Below are positions 11,551 through 21,399 of a stretch of 64,000 bases of DNA, piece by piece; positions within the stretch are counted from its first letter, which is position 1, and the number at the start of each line of letters is the position of its first letter. The notes under the pieces are model-generated. The model searched no databases. It saw only the letters and a program-made list of their open reading frames with translations, and was not told the origin of the DNA. The position numbers and the translations under genes are program-made. This stretch comes from Gnetum montanum (lineage: Eukaryota; Streptophyta; Gnetopsida; Gnetales; Gnetaceae): assembly GCA_015680685.1 (NCBI GenBank), contig MNCI01000178.1, forward strand, positions 90,228 to 154,227. Reading direction: 5' to 3'.

Positions 11551-11560
11551 TATTTATAGG
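11551..11560 (-). promoter_or_regulatory. TATA box of element C, 5' LTR
   Basis: Minus strand CCTATAAATACCC at the same LTR position as the box at 3290-3299. It should place the start of the genomic transcript roughly at 11520. Confidence 0.68.
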
Positions 11561-11821
11561 GTTGGGCTAGGCTTGGGCAATTGTATTCTTTGACTAGATT
11601 CAATGTATCTATATTGGATAGTTATGCACAAGTTGGATGTGTGCTGGATATTGGCCTTTTTTGACCAGATTCAATGTGTTTTACAATTTGTGGGTCATTC
11701 AAGCCCATGAAAATACAAACAAATTAGAAAAACAAGCCCTCAAGCGATAAAAATTTAAGAAAGTTTAGGAGGATTAGCTCCAGTTTTGGCCTGCTTGAAA
11801 AATTATATTTATTTATTTATT

Positions 11822-13156
11822 TTTCAATGGGAATGTTCTTGGTCTCAGGCAGAAGAAAAAAAAAAGAAAACACAAACAGTGACATAAGGAAAACCAAGCT
11901 GCCAAAAAGGAGGAAAATGCCAAACTTGAGATTGCACAGAAGCCACAGAAATGTCTATGCAACAATGGCAGTGAAGATCATGTTGACGCAAAAAAACACG
12001 CTCTACCTAGCCAAGCGAGCCTCCATGGGGAATATCTCACTGGGCACCAACCAGCCCAGCGGCCCCCATGACCAGTTGTAGCCCATCGTGAAAATGCAAA
12101 TCAGAAGAGCTACACCAACACCGTACCTAGTTGGGATCTTCTTTCCTTTGTCAAATTTCAGCACCAGCAGTATACTGATCAAGCATGTGGCAGAGGATCA
12201 GTTGGATGCTGGCCTTGAGGAAGAGGAATCTACGTCCAAGCCTGTCAATGGTATAGATGGAGACAATGGTGCCTAGCGTGATGCAAGTGCCGATCATGGT
12301 GGCAGAGTAAAGCAAAGCATCGCTGCCGAAGCCAAAGCTCTAAAACATGATAGGTGCATAGAAGAGAAAGGAGTTGTTGCCAGTGAGATGCTGACATGGA
12401 GGAATGCACAGCGCCATCAGTTGTGGCTCGTTGTGTCTGGCCAACAGGTTGCGGAAGGGGTGCTTCACATTCCTGGCAATCTGGTTGGTCTTCACCATGT
12501 CGTTCAATTCTGTGCTCATGTTTTGGGTTCCCCAGATTTTGTGTAGGATTTCCAGGCCCTCTTCTAGGTGGCCCTGTTCAATCAGGCTATTGGGAATCTC
12601 CAGCAGGAAGTAGCCCCCCCCAAAGCCATTACTATGGCCGGTGCTGCTGCTAAGCCTAGTGACAACCTACATCCCCATGGATGCAACTTGTTCGTGAAGA
12701 AGTTTATAACATCTGCTACCAGTATACCCAGGCATGTCATCAGCTGGAATAGGTTGTTCGTCCCGCCACGGATTTTGGCAGGTGCCATCTCTGATAAGTA
12801 CATGGGCACTGCCTGGTTACCGAAGCCCATGCCAGCACCAAGCAGAATTTGGCTGATGATGAGCATGGCTAGATTGGCTACTCCAACGTTTATGGCGACT
12901 CCAACCAGAAAGCTACATTTCAGTAATTGGTTTCGTGTTGATGATGTTGCTTTCTTCGATAGATCCTAGGAAAGAATTTACTCAGAAAATCATCCATGTT
13001 GGTCACTCCCCCTGAAATGCCGAGATCATAGCCAAAGAGCACACCTCCAATAGCTGCAACGATGTATGCGAACATGACGTAGGACGTGATATGGCCTTCA
13101 TAAAGCTCAGTGCGGCCTCTTTGTGAACTGTCGATGACGATGCCTCCTCCTGCCAT
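11822..13156 (-). pseudogene. STP-like: STP-type hexose/H+ symporter gene copy in 5' LTR of C
   Basis: This is a longer copy of the captured transporter. The ATG at 13156 begins MAGGGIVIDSSQRGRTELYE. Segments in order are first helix LFGYDLGISGG; MDDFLSKFFP; a gap of about 45 residues; GAGMGFGNQAVP and YLSEMAPAKIRG; a frameshift in a G-run near 12615; then LLEIPNS, VKHPFRNLLARHN, CQHLTGNNSFLFYAP, the DRLGRR signature of the central-loop repeat, [20 protein letters not shown] and a final LPETKNIPIEK-like end near 11830. This covers about 445 of the roughly 515 residues usual for the family, in order and without introns. A start-proximal leader resembling a 5' UTR also seems to be included. Several stops and frameshifts make it non-coding now. 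Confidence 0.9.
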
Positions 13157-13739
13157 AGCTCGTTGTTCTGTACTTTGCTTGCTACCTCGTCCTCCTCATC
13201 TCTTTGATGCTGAGCTTTTGATGGATTCCCAAAACTCTAAAGCTCCGCTTACCAAGTTTGATGTTGTGGGTCAAGATTTCTCTTCTCCCCACTGCCAGGT
13301 TGGTTTGCAGATGTGCTTACACTAATACAAAGGACTGATGTTGTAATTTGCCTTTGATCAATGGACCATTTTGAAACAGTGCTTGTGGTGCTCTCCAGAT
13401 CCAGGCATGTTTTGATGTAAAATAGTAAAATATAGAAGTTTGTTGTTGAATGCTTTGAAACAAAATGTTGTGTTCCTTACTACTTTGCGATCCAAGTCTT
13501 TTGTGTGTGATCTAGGTAATTTTGGATGCAGGACAATAGACATTGGAATTTTTGAACTTTGGACAATCATCTTCCACTTTTGATTTGATTTTGGAGTTGT
13601 TCATGCTGAAGATGAGCAAACTGCCTTGGGCAGTCTAGGTGTGAGCTTGATGCCTTAGCCAAATGTTTCCTTCTGAATGCTTGAAAGGGCTTGAGTCATT
13701 TTCAATTCAAAGTGCTAGGCTGAAATTAGTGGTGTTTCA

Positions 13740-13744
13740 CCCAC
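13740..13744. repeat. Target site duplication of element C, right copy
   Basis: CCCAC follows the LTR end, identical to 2676-2680. The gag of A resumes directly after it (GAATATTATGGG). Confidence 0.93.
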
Positions 13745-14608
13745 GAATATTATGGGACTCCCTCTTCTAGAGGTGATATTCCACAAGCATATCATCCTTG
13801 TCATTTGGCCACATCTCTTTCACCAATAGCTCCACTACCACCTGCTTCCACAATGCAAAGTGAAATCCCTACCCAACCATAGCAATGTAACGCCACAAGG
13901 GCTCTTAACTCTCAACCTATAATTGGTTCCAACAACCACATGAAGAAAAGACCTTTCTTTAGAACCAACAGTCCAACCACGCCCTTGCAATCACAAGTAG
14001 CTGATTCCTTAGATGCCTTAGTATCAATCAAAACTTTGGAGCCCCCTTCAACCCAATCACTACACTTAATGCATACGGTCATGCTAACACATGTCGTCAC
14101 CGATTGGATCAAAGCTGACCACCTTCTTAGGAAATTCTCTGATCTTGGGAGTCCTCTGATATACTTACAAATTGATAGAAATACATTGTGCAAGGCTCTT
14201 TTGGATTCAGGTTCTGGTGTCAACATGATTTCTCAAGAAATGTACAAGGCCTGAAACCTGCCTTCATTGAAAAAGAGCAACATCCATCTAGAGTTGGCCA
14301 CTATCCCATTGGGACTAGTGAAAGACATTGTTACCACTGTTTGTGAGTGGTCGTACCCAGCTGACTTCCTAGTGATTCAGGTAAACAATGGTAAGGGGGA
14401 CTTCCCAATCATAATTGAAAGAGTATGGCTAAGCACCATCGATGCATACCTAGGAATCCGTGATCTTTTCCTAGAAATATCAAAGGAAAATACATTCAAA
14501 AAGATCAAGAAGAAGAAAGTTCCGTGCATCACATATAGTGACACGGGGTGTAATTACATGCAGAGGTCATGGTTTGTGCAAAGTTTAGCATTTCCTATAT
14601 GCAATTAG
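13745..14608 (+). pseudogene. gag end and protease of element A
   Basis: 13745-13890 continues the Pro-rich gag tail (matches B 60236-60376). An open stretch 13940-14254 leads to the aspartic-protease core ALLDSGSGVNMIS at about 14197, interrupted by one stop at 14252. It continues as PLGLVKDIVTTVCEWSYPADF and FPIIIERVWLSTIDAYLGI to 14608. In this family the protease lies between gag and RT. Element B lacks the part corresponding to 14152-14421. Confidence 0.82.
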
Positions 14609-15300
14609 TGTTCACAAGTGATTAACATACAAAGATGCCTATATGCAGCAGCCACATGATAGGAAGACACCCAGTGGTTAATAGTTTATCAAGAAAGTAG
14701 TTCACTCATATGCATGGAACCAACTAAGGGTTTGACTTGTGCTTACATTGATAGCATAGACACATTAGAGCAAGTCCATTGCAAACTTCCAAGTCTTAAC
14801 CTTGAAAATATCAACTAGGGGAAGTTGGAAATCCCTAAGAAATTTAAGTAAGAGCCCCTTGAGCTGAAACCATTGCCCACTAGTATGAAATACACATTCC
14901 TTAAAAATGAAAAATTGGTAATTATCAATGCTAAGCTTACTCCTCAATAGAAAGAAGAACTGCTGAAGGTAATAAATAAATGGTCGAAAGCCTTTGCCTG
15001 GTCATATCCTGAATTAAGTAGAATAGATCCTAGGATATGCCAACATAGAATTTACACTNGTTAAGGAAGAAATCAAATAGCTTCTCAAGGCTGGGTTCAT
15101 ATACCCCATTGCTAATAGTGAATGGGTTAGCCCCTTAGTTATTGTGCCTAAAAAGGGAGGTAAATGGAGGGTGTGCATAGATTTCAAGCTACTAAATATG
15201 ACAACATTCAAAGATCACTTTCCATTGCCATTTGTCGACCAAGTCTTAGACACCATTGTAGGGGATCACTATTATAGTTTTCTGGATGGATATAGTGGAT
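14609..15300 (+). pseudogene. Protease-RT linker and start of RT of element A
   Basis: The linker (MEPTKGLTCAYIDSIDTLEQ, collinear with B 60933) is followed by RT motifs EWVSPLVIVPKKGGKWRVCID and FPLPFVDQVLDTIVGDHYYS and the palm motif FLDGYSGYG up to 15300, where element D begins. A single N at 15059 replaces about 63 bases present in B (61278-61340). Several stops are present. Confidence 0.85.
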
Positions 15301-16653
15301 ACGGTTCAACAAAATCTTGTGATTCAGTCAAGGATTCACAACAAGATGCGGCTCAGCAAATTCTCTCTTCAGTTAAGGGTATATTCAGCCATGATATACA
15401 ACGCAACGTAGTGAACTCCAGAGGACAGAACAAAGACCAAGGATGCCTAATAGCAAGTCTTGAACCTTGCAAACTTCTTGTGTTACGAGGATCTTCATTT
15501 GGCTTATTACACTGCGTTACGCAACATAGCGTAATGTTGTGTAACGTGGTATAATGACAGAAGGTGGTCCATCATGACAATCGACAATCCAGCAAAGTCC
15601 TAAGGCCTAAGCAACAATCTATAGTTTGCCATACATTTCAGCAAGTTTGCTTTTTCAAATAAGGGGCCAATTACGTTGCATCACGTAGTGTAGCATAATA
15701 AATCCCAGAAGTATTGAACAGAAACAAAGGGAACACGGTGAAAGTATCCTTTCACAAGATTCACCATTTTTTACATTGAATTATAGTACGCAGCGTAATT
15801 TGGTGTGATGCAGCATAATCCAGTGCGATGCTGCATAGTCAAAGAAATAGTTTGTCATCAAAGCTCAAACAAGAGTGGCTTACGATGCATTACGTAGCAA
15901 AGCGTAATATAGCATGACGCCACAGGATTTGAACACCAAAGCATCAAGTCAATGGCAACTTGTAAGTCTAGGACACGCGTAAGCTAAACCACGTTTTTCT
16001 CCTGACCCTAACCTTATAAATGTCTCAGTTGACAAAAATCAAAAAAGGGGGGACAAAAATTTTGAGGCGAAAAGGTTGACGAGCTTTCTCTACAAGCGGT
16101 TTTCTCCTATTGGCGATTGTTGACATCTTTTTTGGCAAAAAAGATTGACAAGAAGACGATTGTTGAGTATTCTGCTTCAAGTCTGACCTCCTTGTGCCCA
16201 TATTGGCTTGAACAAGGTAGATCAACCTTTGCTTGCTCTGTCTTTAAATAGCTTTCTCATTGTAGGCATATGCTTCGTCCAAGTCGAAAATCATTGTATC
16301 TAATATATTTTTTTTGTGAGTAAATTCCCGATTTTGGGATTTCTTATGTTCTAAATCTGAACAATTGTGTCCCATTCATACAGATTTTTGCAAATCATTT
16401 TAAATTAGTTACATCATTTCCAATTACCTTTGAAGTTAATGGTATCATATCTTCTCATAAAAACCGCCATTTTGTCATTCAAACATCACAAAAATTTTTA
16501 CTAATTAAGTAAGTCCCTGTTTGATTAACAAGACCGTTCAGGGAACCTTGGATTCATTTTCACCAGCATGGCCCTCACACGGATCCGAGGTTGAAACTGT
16601 GCACACGGACTTTCGCTTGGTATTTCCAGCGATCGACGTTTTCTGTCGTTACA
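15301..16653 (+). repeat. 5' LTR of element D, truncated at its start
   Basis: Collinear with the 3' LTR from its base 30 onward (ACGGTTCAACAAAATC). The first ~29 bases (TGAAACACCG...) are missing. It ends GTCGTTACA at 16653, just before the primer site. U3 is rich in GCGTAAT/ATTACGC motifs. Confidence 0.9.
16241..16250 (+). promoter_or_regulatory. TATA-like box of element D 5' LTR
   Basis: TCTTTAAATAGC within the LTR. The 3' LTR copy is mutated to TCTTTAAACAGC near 32280. Plausible core promoter position, about 400 bp before the LTR end. Confidence 0.5.
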
Positions 16654-16659
16654 ATTTTC

Positions 16660-16678
16660 TGGTGCTAGAAGGAGGGCT
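16660..16678 (+). promoter_or_regulatory. Candidate primer binding site of element D
   Basis: TGGTGCTAGAAGGAGGGCT begins six bases after the LTR end. It shares 18 bases with the C site at 10936-10918. The same sequence in the same place in two independent elements supports a functional role in priming. Confidence 0.72.
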
Positions 16679-16908
16679 GAACCTCTGATCCACATTTTAC
16701 GGGTCGTCTTGTAAGCTGTTTATACCCATTGTCGATCAACGTAAATGTAATACCCTCGTGGTTGTTTCCATGATCTTGTGATATAGATCGGTCACTTCGA
16801 CGATTCCTTTGGAATCCTACAAGATAGAAAGCCCCAAATATTACATTAGTTTGCATTTGCCCTTGCGATCTTTATCCTTATTGTCATTACTTCACAACTG
16901 CGTAAAGA

Positions 16909-17385
16909 ATGACTACATCAACTACCATTGTTGACACTGCCAACCTTGAGAATCCTTGGACCATGCAAATCATGTCTTCCATAGTTGAGCCACTGATTAG
17001 TCCAGTGCGACCATGCTTCTCCCTCAGGCTGCAGAACAAAGAGCCTGAGGGACACGCTCAATGCAGGGAACAATACAATTTCCTCTGTGCCAAACTAGCA
17101 GCAAATCTACCCATGTATCCGCAAGAGTTCGAGGAAAAACGAGAATATGAGATCATGTATTGCAACGAGAAGAAATTTATCCCTTCACCTAATGCCAATA
17201 TACCCCTGACAGATCAACAAAAGTGGATCCTAGATCAAATGCTGATGGCTAAGACATCGCCAGAACAACTTGAGAAGTTGTTCCATGATGAAATGCTTCA
17301 TGACAAGCAAGATGATCTAGACTCTCATTCTGAGGGAGGCAGTCATGTGGATTTCACCATGGCCCCTCCCTCAACGACGTCCTGA
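16909..17385 (+). CDS. N-terminal gag segment of element D
   Basis: An open 158-codon stretch starting at an ATG 230 bases after the primer site. It contains CREQYNFLCAKLAANLP and EKREYEIMYCNEKKFIP, matching the same part of C gag. It is the N-terminal part of the capsid polyprotein and is now separated from the rest by stops. Confidence 0.72.
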   Translation: MTTSTTIVDTANLENPWTMQIMSSIVEPLISPVRPCFSLRLQNKEPEGHAQCREQYNFLCAKLAANLPMYPQEFEEKREYEIMYCNEKKFIPSPNANIPLTDQQKWILDQMLMAKTSPEQLEKLFHDEMLHDKQDDLDSHSEGGSHVDFTMAPPSTTS

Positions 17386-19735
17386 GTAAATCCGTTGTTC
17401 ATGGTTACCACGCCTTTAACATTATCCAATACTAATCGAGTCCCGCATTCATCGCATTTACATTTTCTCTCTCCAACTATCCTCCCAGGTGAAGGTCCAT
17501 CGCAAATCATACCTTAGCAGGTGCAATTACCTAATCCCTCTCATCATGTACCTGCATCCACGGCACCGCATGTACATGTGGTGCCCACTACACAATCATC
17601 TATAACACCCGCCTTCACCTCGACCCACATGACAAGGCCCATCACCACAGCATGGGGGGCTCCAAACATGCCTCTTGTTGCATAACCAACGTAGAAATCC
17701 TATCCACTCCTTCATCAAAGTCAGCTCCCACCACCGTGAAACCGTATTACAAGGTCGTTGTCTGTATACCTGGCCGTGCAAATAGTGTATCAAATGGCAC
17801 AACTGGCGATGGCTGTCCCTATTTTGCCACCCAACATAACACTTCCTATCATTCCACAAATGACCTCTCCATCTACAAGTCTAGATCAAGATTTTTAGCT
17901 TATTCAGACTCTTACAGAAGAAGTTAAATGTCTAAAGGCTGCTGGTTCTAACATAGTACAAGTCATGGATTTTTACCATGACAATCCTATGAGCCCAGTC
18001 ATGCCTATATTATCATTATCGCTTGGAATGCTGCTTCCCCATTTTACGAAATACAATGGGAAAGGTGATCTCAATGCTCATTTGGTTATGTTTAGGTTAG
18101 AATCGCTGCTATTGCAACAATGGCCACATACTATCATTCATGTCTTTGCTATGTCTTTAACAGGTAAAGCTTTGGACTAGTATCAAGCACTTCCACGTGC
18201 TTCTATTTCAACCTTAGAAGAGCTATTAACATAGTTTGTGATCTGTTTCAAGTATAACCTAAAGCCAGAAGTCACGCTAGATCAGCTCATGGGAGTTAAG
18301 CAAGACCCGCTCGAGTTAGTTCAAAAATTTATACAGTAGTGGAGTGCTACTTTGAATGAAATCTACGAACCCATCGCAGAAGCCCACCTATTGGCAATCT
18401 TCAAAGGGGCAGTTAATGACTTCATCAAGTCTAAACTATACTCCCTTACTCCCTGCTCCCTCAACCAAGCCTTCGCTTAGACTAAGAGCATCCAAGACGC
18501 GGCGGAGGCTAACAAAGATCTGGCATATGTGGTCTACAAAAATGCCCATAGTAAAAATAAAGACAAAGGTAAAGCTATGTAGATAATAGTAGTGGTAGTT
18601 GCTGAAGGGGGCAAGAAGAAAAATAACAACAAGAAAACACCTGTAGAATCTGCTGAGGCAACAACTAGCTCAAGCAGTGTTAATCAAGAAACACCTACTG
18701 CCCCTGAAGCACCTCTGCAGCTGCGGCCTAAATTTGAGCGTAAAGATCACTCAAATTATGTGTCTCTACGTGTAAAACCTTTTGAACTCCTAAAACAATT
18801 ACTGGGAATTGGCCATATCTGACACAAGATAGTGTCTGAGGAGGCTCTAAAATGCCACAGATGCCATTGTGAGTTGCTCAAGAACCCCTCCTTGGCCCAA
18901 CCCAATGAACCGCTAGTTCCTAAGAACTTTAGATTGGATCAGTTTTGTGACTACCATCAATTGTGTGGTCATGACACGGACTACTGCTAGGTGCTAAAAG
19001 ATGACATTCAACATCTTATCGACCAAGGTGACCTAATCCTAGATAGCAGTAGTCCAGCATGCCCAAAAAATCAAGCCATGCATGTGTACCGAGACTCATT
19101 AAATGCAAATAATGCAAGGTACACTATCAATGTGGTGAGAGAAGAGGGCAATTTTTAGGCATGGCCGAAATAGCCTTTTGTGTTACAAATGCCCCCTCGT
19201 CCACCCCTAGCGGTAGGTTCATCAACATCGATGAGCGGTGGCCCAAAGCAACCTTTTGTCCTTTGAACCCATCCTCAGACCATTAACTGCCAGCCTACTA
19301 TCGTTGAAGCTGTGGCCTAGTCCACACCTATGCCCAAGGCACCCTTTGTCATTAGGGTGCCGAAACCATTAGCAGTCACTCCTGCAGAAGGGCAAACTTC
19401 TAAGTCGATCCTCCAACCTCAAATCAGCAGAAAAGAAGAAGGGGGTATGACAGTTGACATGGCCAAGGATCATCTTACACTGGGATTTCCCAAACCTAAA
19501 CCCATCGCTTCCACGCCCTTAGCCCCACTTTCCAAAGAGGCCAAAGTTACACAAATGTGACCATCTCTTCCTAGCCAGGCGAAACATAGTCATCGACCAG
19601 ATACCACCCTTCCCTAAGAAATTCGCCTCTTAGGGCGAATGGAAGAGGAAAAGGATGATAAATAAGTAGATCATGAGTGAGATCTCTTCGACACCTTTAC
19701 GCAAGTCAAACAAGCTCTAAAGAAAAAAAATGAAA
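17386..19735 (+). pseudogene. gag core and nucleocapsid of element D
   Basis: The gag core is at about 17945-18480 (DFYHDNPMSP, LPHFTKYNGKGDLNAHLV, AMSLTGKALD, KQDPLELVQKFIQ, GAVNDFIKSKLY). A Lys-rich linker at 18600-18650 leads to FERKDHSNYVSL, and a Tat-type Cys-His motif (CDYHQLCGHDTDYC) lies near 18950. A Pro-rich tail follows. About ten stops interrupt it. Order and spacing match C gag. Confidence 0.82.
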
Positions 19736-19737
19736 CA

Positions 19738-20573
19738 TTGAGCCTCTATGACTTGCTCATGACGTTGCAGAAACATTGTGAGGCAATGGTTCGTATGCTA
19801 ACATCTATACCCATCGACGAAAGTCTGCCAGCAGAAAAAAAAGAAATTCATTCTATCATGCTACCCCTCACTGCTAAGAAACCTGAGCCTACCTTGTTGA
19901 CCTTTCATGATGAATCTATTAAGGATGACCCAGCAAAAGGTCAAGTGACGACGATGTCCATGTTCATTACCATTCGGGTTGGTCAACACCGAATCAGGAG
20001 GGTACATGTAGACGATGGGGTAGCCACCAATGTCATCCCCTATCCCATAGTGGCTAAACTAGGCCTGATTGATCAGATCAGTCCTACAATAACGTTGTGC
20101 CTCAAGTCGTTCAATGGGGCATGAGTGCAAGTCAAGGGGATGGTCCACATCAACTTTGTGGTAGGGAATCAATTCCCCACAGATGCAACTTTCATCATTG
20201 TCGAAGAGATGCCTAGATTCAATCTGATCCTAGGAAGGTCTTGGTTAGCTCAACTAAGGGCCGTTTCATCATCCATCCATCAAGAAATCCATCTACCCTA
20301 TGCGGGAGGGGAGGTGGTTACCACTGTGATGAAGTGACCCCTCAGGCTGTCAACAATGTAGAAACAGAGCAAGGTTCAGAAATCAAAACTCACGAAGACC
20401 AATCCCCTGTCCAAACTTTCAAACTAGCCAAAACAATGGCTGATGACAGCCTAGCTTGGGCCGAACTCCCATTCCAGGAAGAGGACGGTGACATGAAGGA
20501 GCAGAGCCATAAGTCTCCTTGCCCTTACACATTGCTTAAAGTGAAGGCACTCAAGAAACAACTACGGAATTAG
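19738..20573 (+). pseudogene. Protease of element D
   Basis: MSLYDLLMTLQKHCEAMVRM (like C) leads into FITIRVGQHRIRRVHVDDG, the aspartic-protease active site (VDDGVATNVIPY) at about 20010. FIIVEEMPRFNLILGRSWL and EIHLPYAGGEVV follow. One stop at 20122 and a frameshift near 20335 are the only visible breaks. It ends with KALKKQLRN and a stop at 20571-20573, as in C. Confidence 0.83.
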
Positions 20574-20597
20574 TAGATAAATTGTGTGACCTAGCAT

Positions 20598-21020
20598 TTT
20601 AGGCATAACTTTACGCTTTCCACCAGCTATTCCATTTACATTTGTCAACTTTACTTGTTGCATTTACGCATATCTTTACGCTTTCCACTAGCTATTCTAT
20701 TTTACATTTGTCAACTTTAGTTCTTGCATTTACGCATAACTTTACATTTCCACTAGCTGTTCTATTTTACGTTTGTCAACTTTAATTCTTGCATTTATGC
20801 ATATCTTTACACTTTCCACCAGCTATTCTATTTTACTTTTGTCAACTTTACTTCTTGTATTTACGCATATCTTTACATGGTGTACCAACTATTTTACTTT
20901 ACGCTTGTCAAGCTTTGCTTGTTACATTTACGCATATCTTTACTTTTTCTCCATCAGATGTTCTATTTTACGCTTGTCAATTTCACTTGTTAAATTTATG
21001 CAATATTTTTACATTTCCAT
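20598..21020 (+). repeat. 66-bp minisatellite after protease of D
   Basis: About seven units of 65-68 bp, marked by GCATATCTTTACGCTTTCCA, CAGCTATTCTATTTTAC and TTTGTCAACTTTACTTCTTG. Unit anchors are at 20603, 20668, 20734, 20799, 20865, 20932 and 21000. It starts within 30 bases of the protease stop. Confidence 0.88.
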
Positions 21021-21039
21021 CAGCTATCTTCTTTACTTA

Positions 21040-21190
21040 CATAAAACTAGCGTAGGCCCAAAATGGCCTAAAACTAGTGTAGGCCCGAAATGGCCTAAAA
21101 TTAGCGAAGGCCCGAAATGGCCTAAAACTAGCGATTCCATTTACGTTTTGAGCATCAATCATTTAGTGGCCCGCAATGGCTTTAAACTAG
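21040..21190 (+). repeat. 31-bp GGCC-type tandem motif in D
   Basis: Three to four copies of CTAAAACTAGCGTAGGCCCG then AAATGGC, plus a weaker one near 21170. Same motif family as 6755-7100 in C. Confidence 0.82.
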
Positions 21191-21399
21191 TAAGTCCATT
21201 TACACTTTATGCTTAAAACCAACTGTAATTTGTCACAAAAACCTATTTATTTACACATTGCATGAAACAAAAATGAAAACAACAAAAAACATTAAACTTA
21301 AGATGACCAAAATAACAACAAGATTTGCATAAAATACGTTAAAACAAAAAAAAATATACTATCTTCTGTTCCATCTCATCGTAACAAAACTATGGCTAA
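21191..21399. other. AT-rich spacer in D
   Basis: No coding or repeat structure is recognised. A-rich runs occur near 21270-21360. Confidence 0.4.

Larger units (their letters stand above)
2681..13739 (-). mobile_element. Non-autonomous Tat-like LTR element C with gene-bearing LTRs
   Basis: The 11.06-kb element is bounded by two related long LTRs (2681-5146 and 10942-13739) and the duplication CCCAC. Its genes read on the minus strand: primer site 10936-10918, gag 10754-8059, protease 8058-7303, a noncoding tract with short tandem motifs, polypurine tract 5163-5147. No RT, RNase H or integrase can be found, so it would depend on a relative such as D for movement. Gag and protease resemble those of D, and both share the same candidate primer site. 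Each LTR contains a large part of a plant STP hexose-transporter gene in the same orientation as the element. Confidence 0.93.
10942..13739 (-). repeat. 5' LTR of element C
   Basis: Minus strand TGAAACACC...GGTCAGTACA, 2798 bp. U3 is about 2.2 kb and contains the captured transporter gene (13156-11822). The TATA box is at 11560-11551, and R/U5 follow. It is the fuller of the two copies. Confidence 0.93.

Noticed and set aside
11822-13156. Functional sugar-transporter gene
   Set aside because: Missing segment of about 45 residues, several stops and frameshifts; lies within an LTR and is duplicated with it.
13912-14226. Minus-strand 104-residue frame
   Set aside because: Opposite the A protease reading, which has clear aspartic-protease motifs.
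16665-16856. Minus-strand frame after the D primer site
   Set aside because: Lies in the untranslated leader; no motif.
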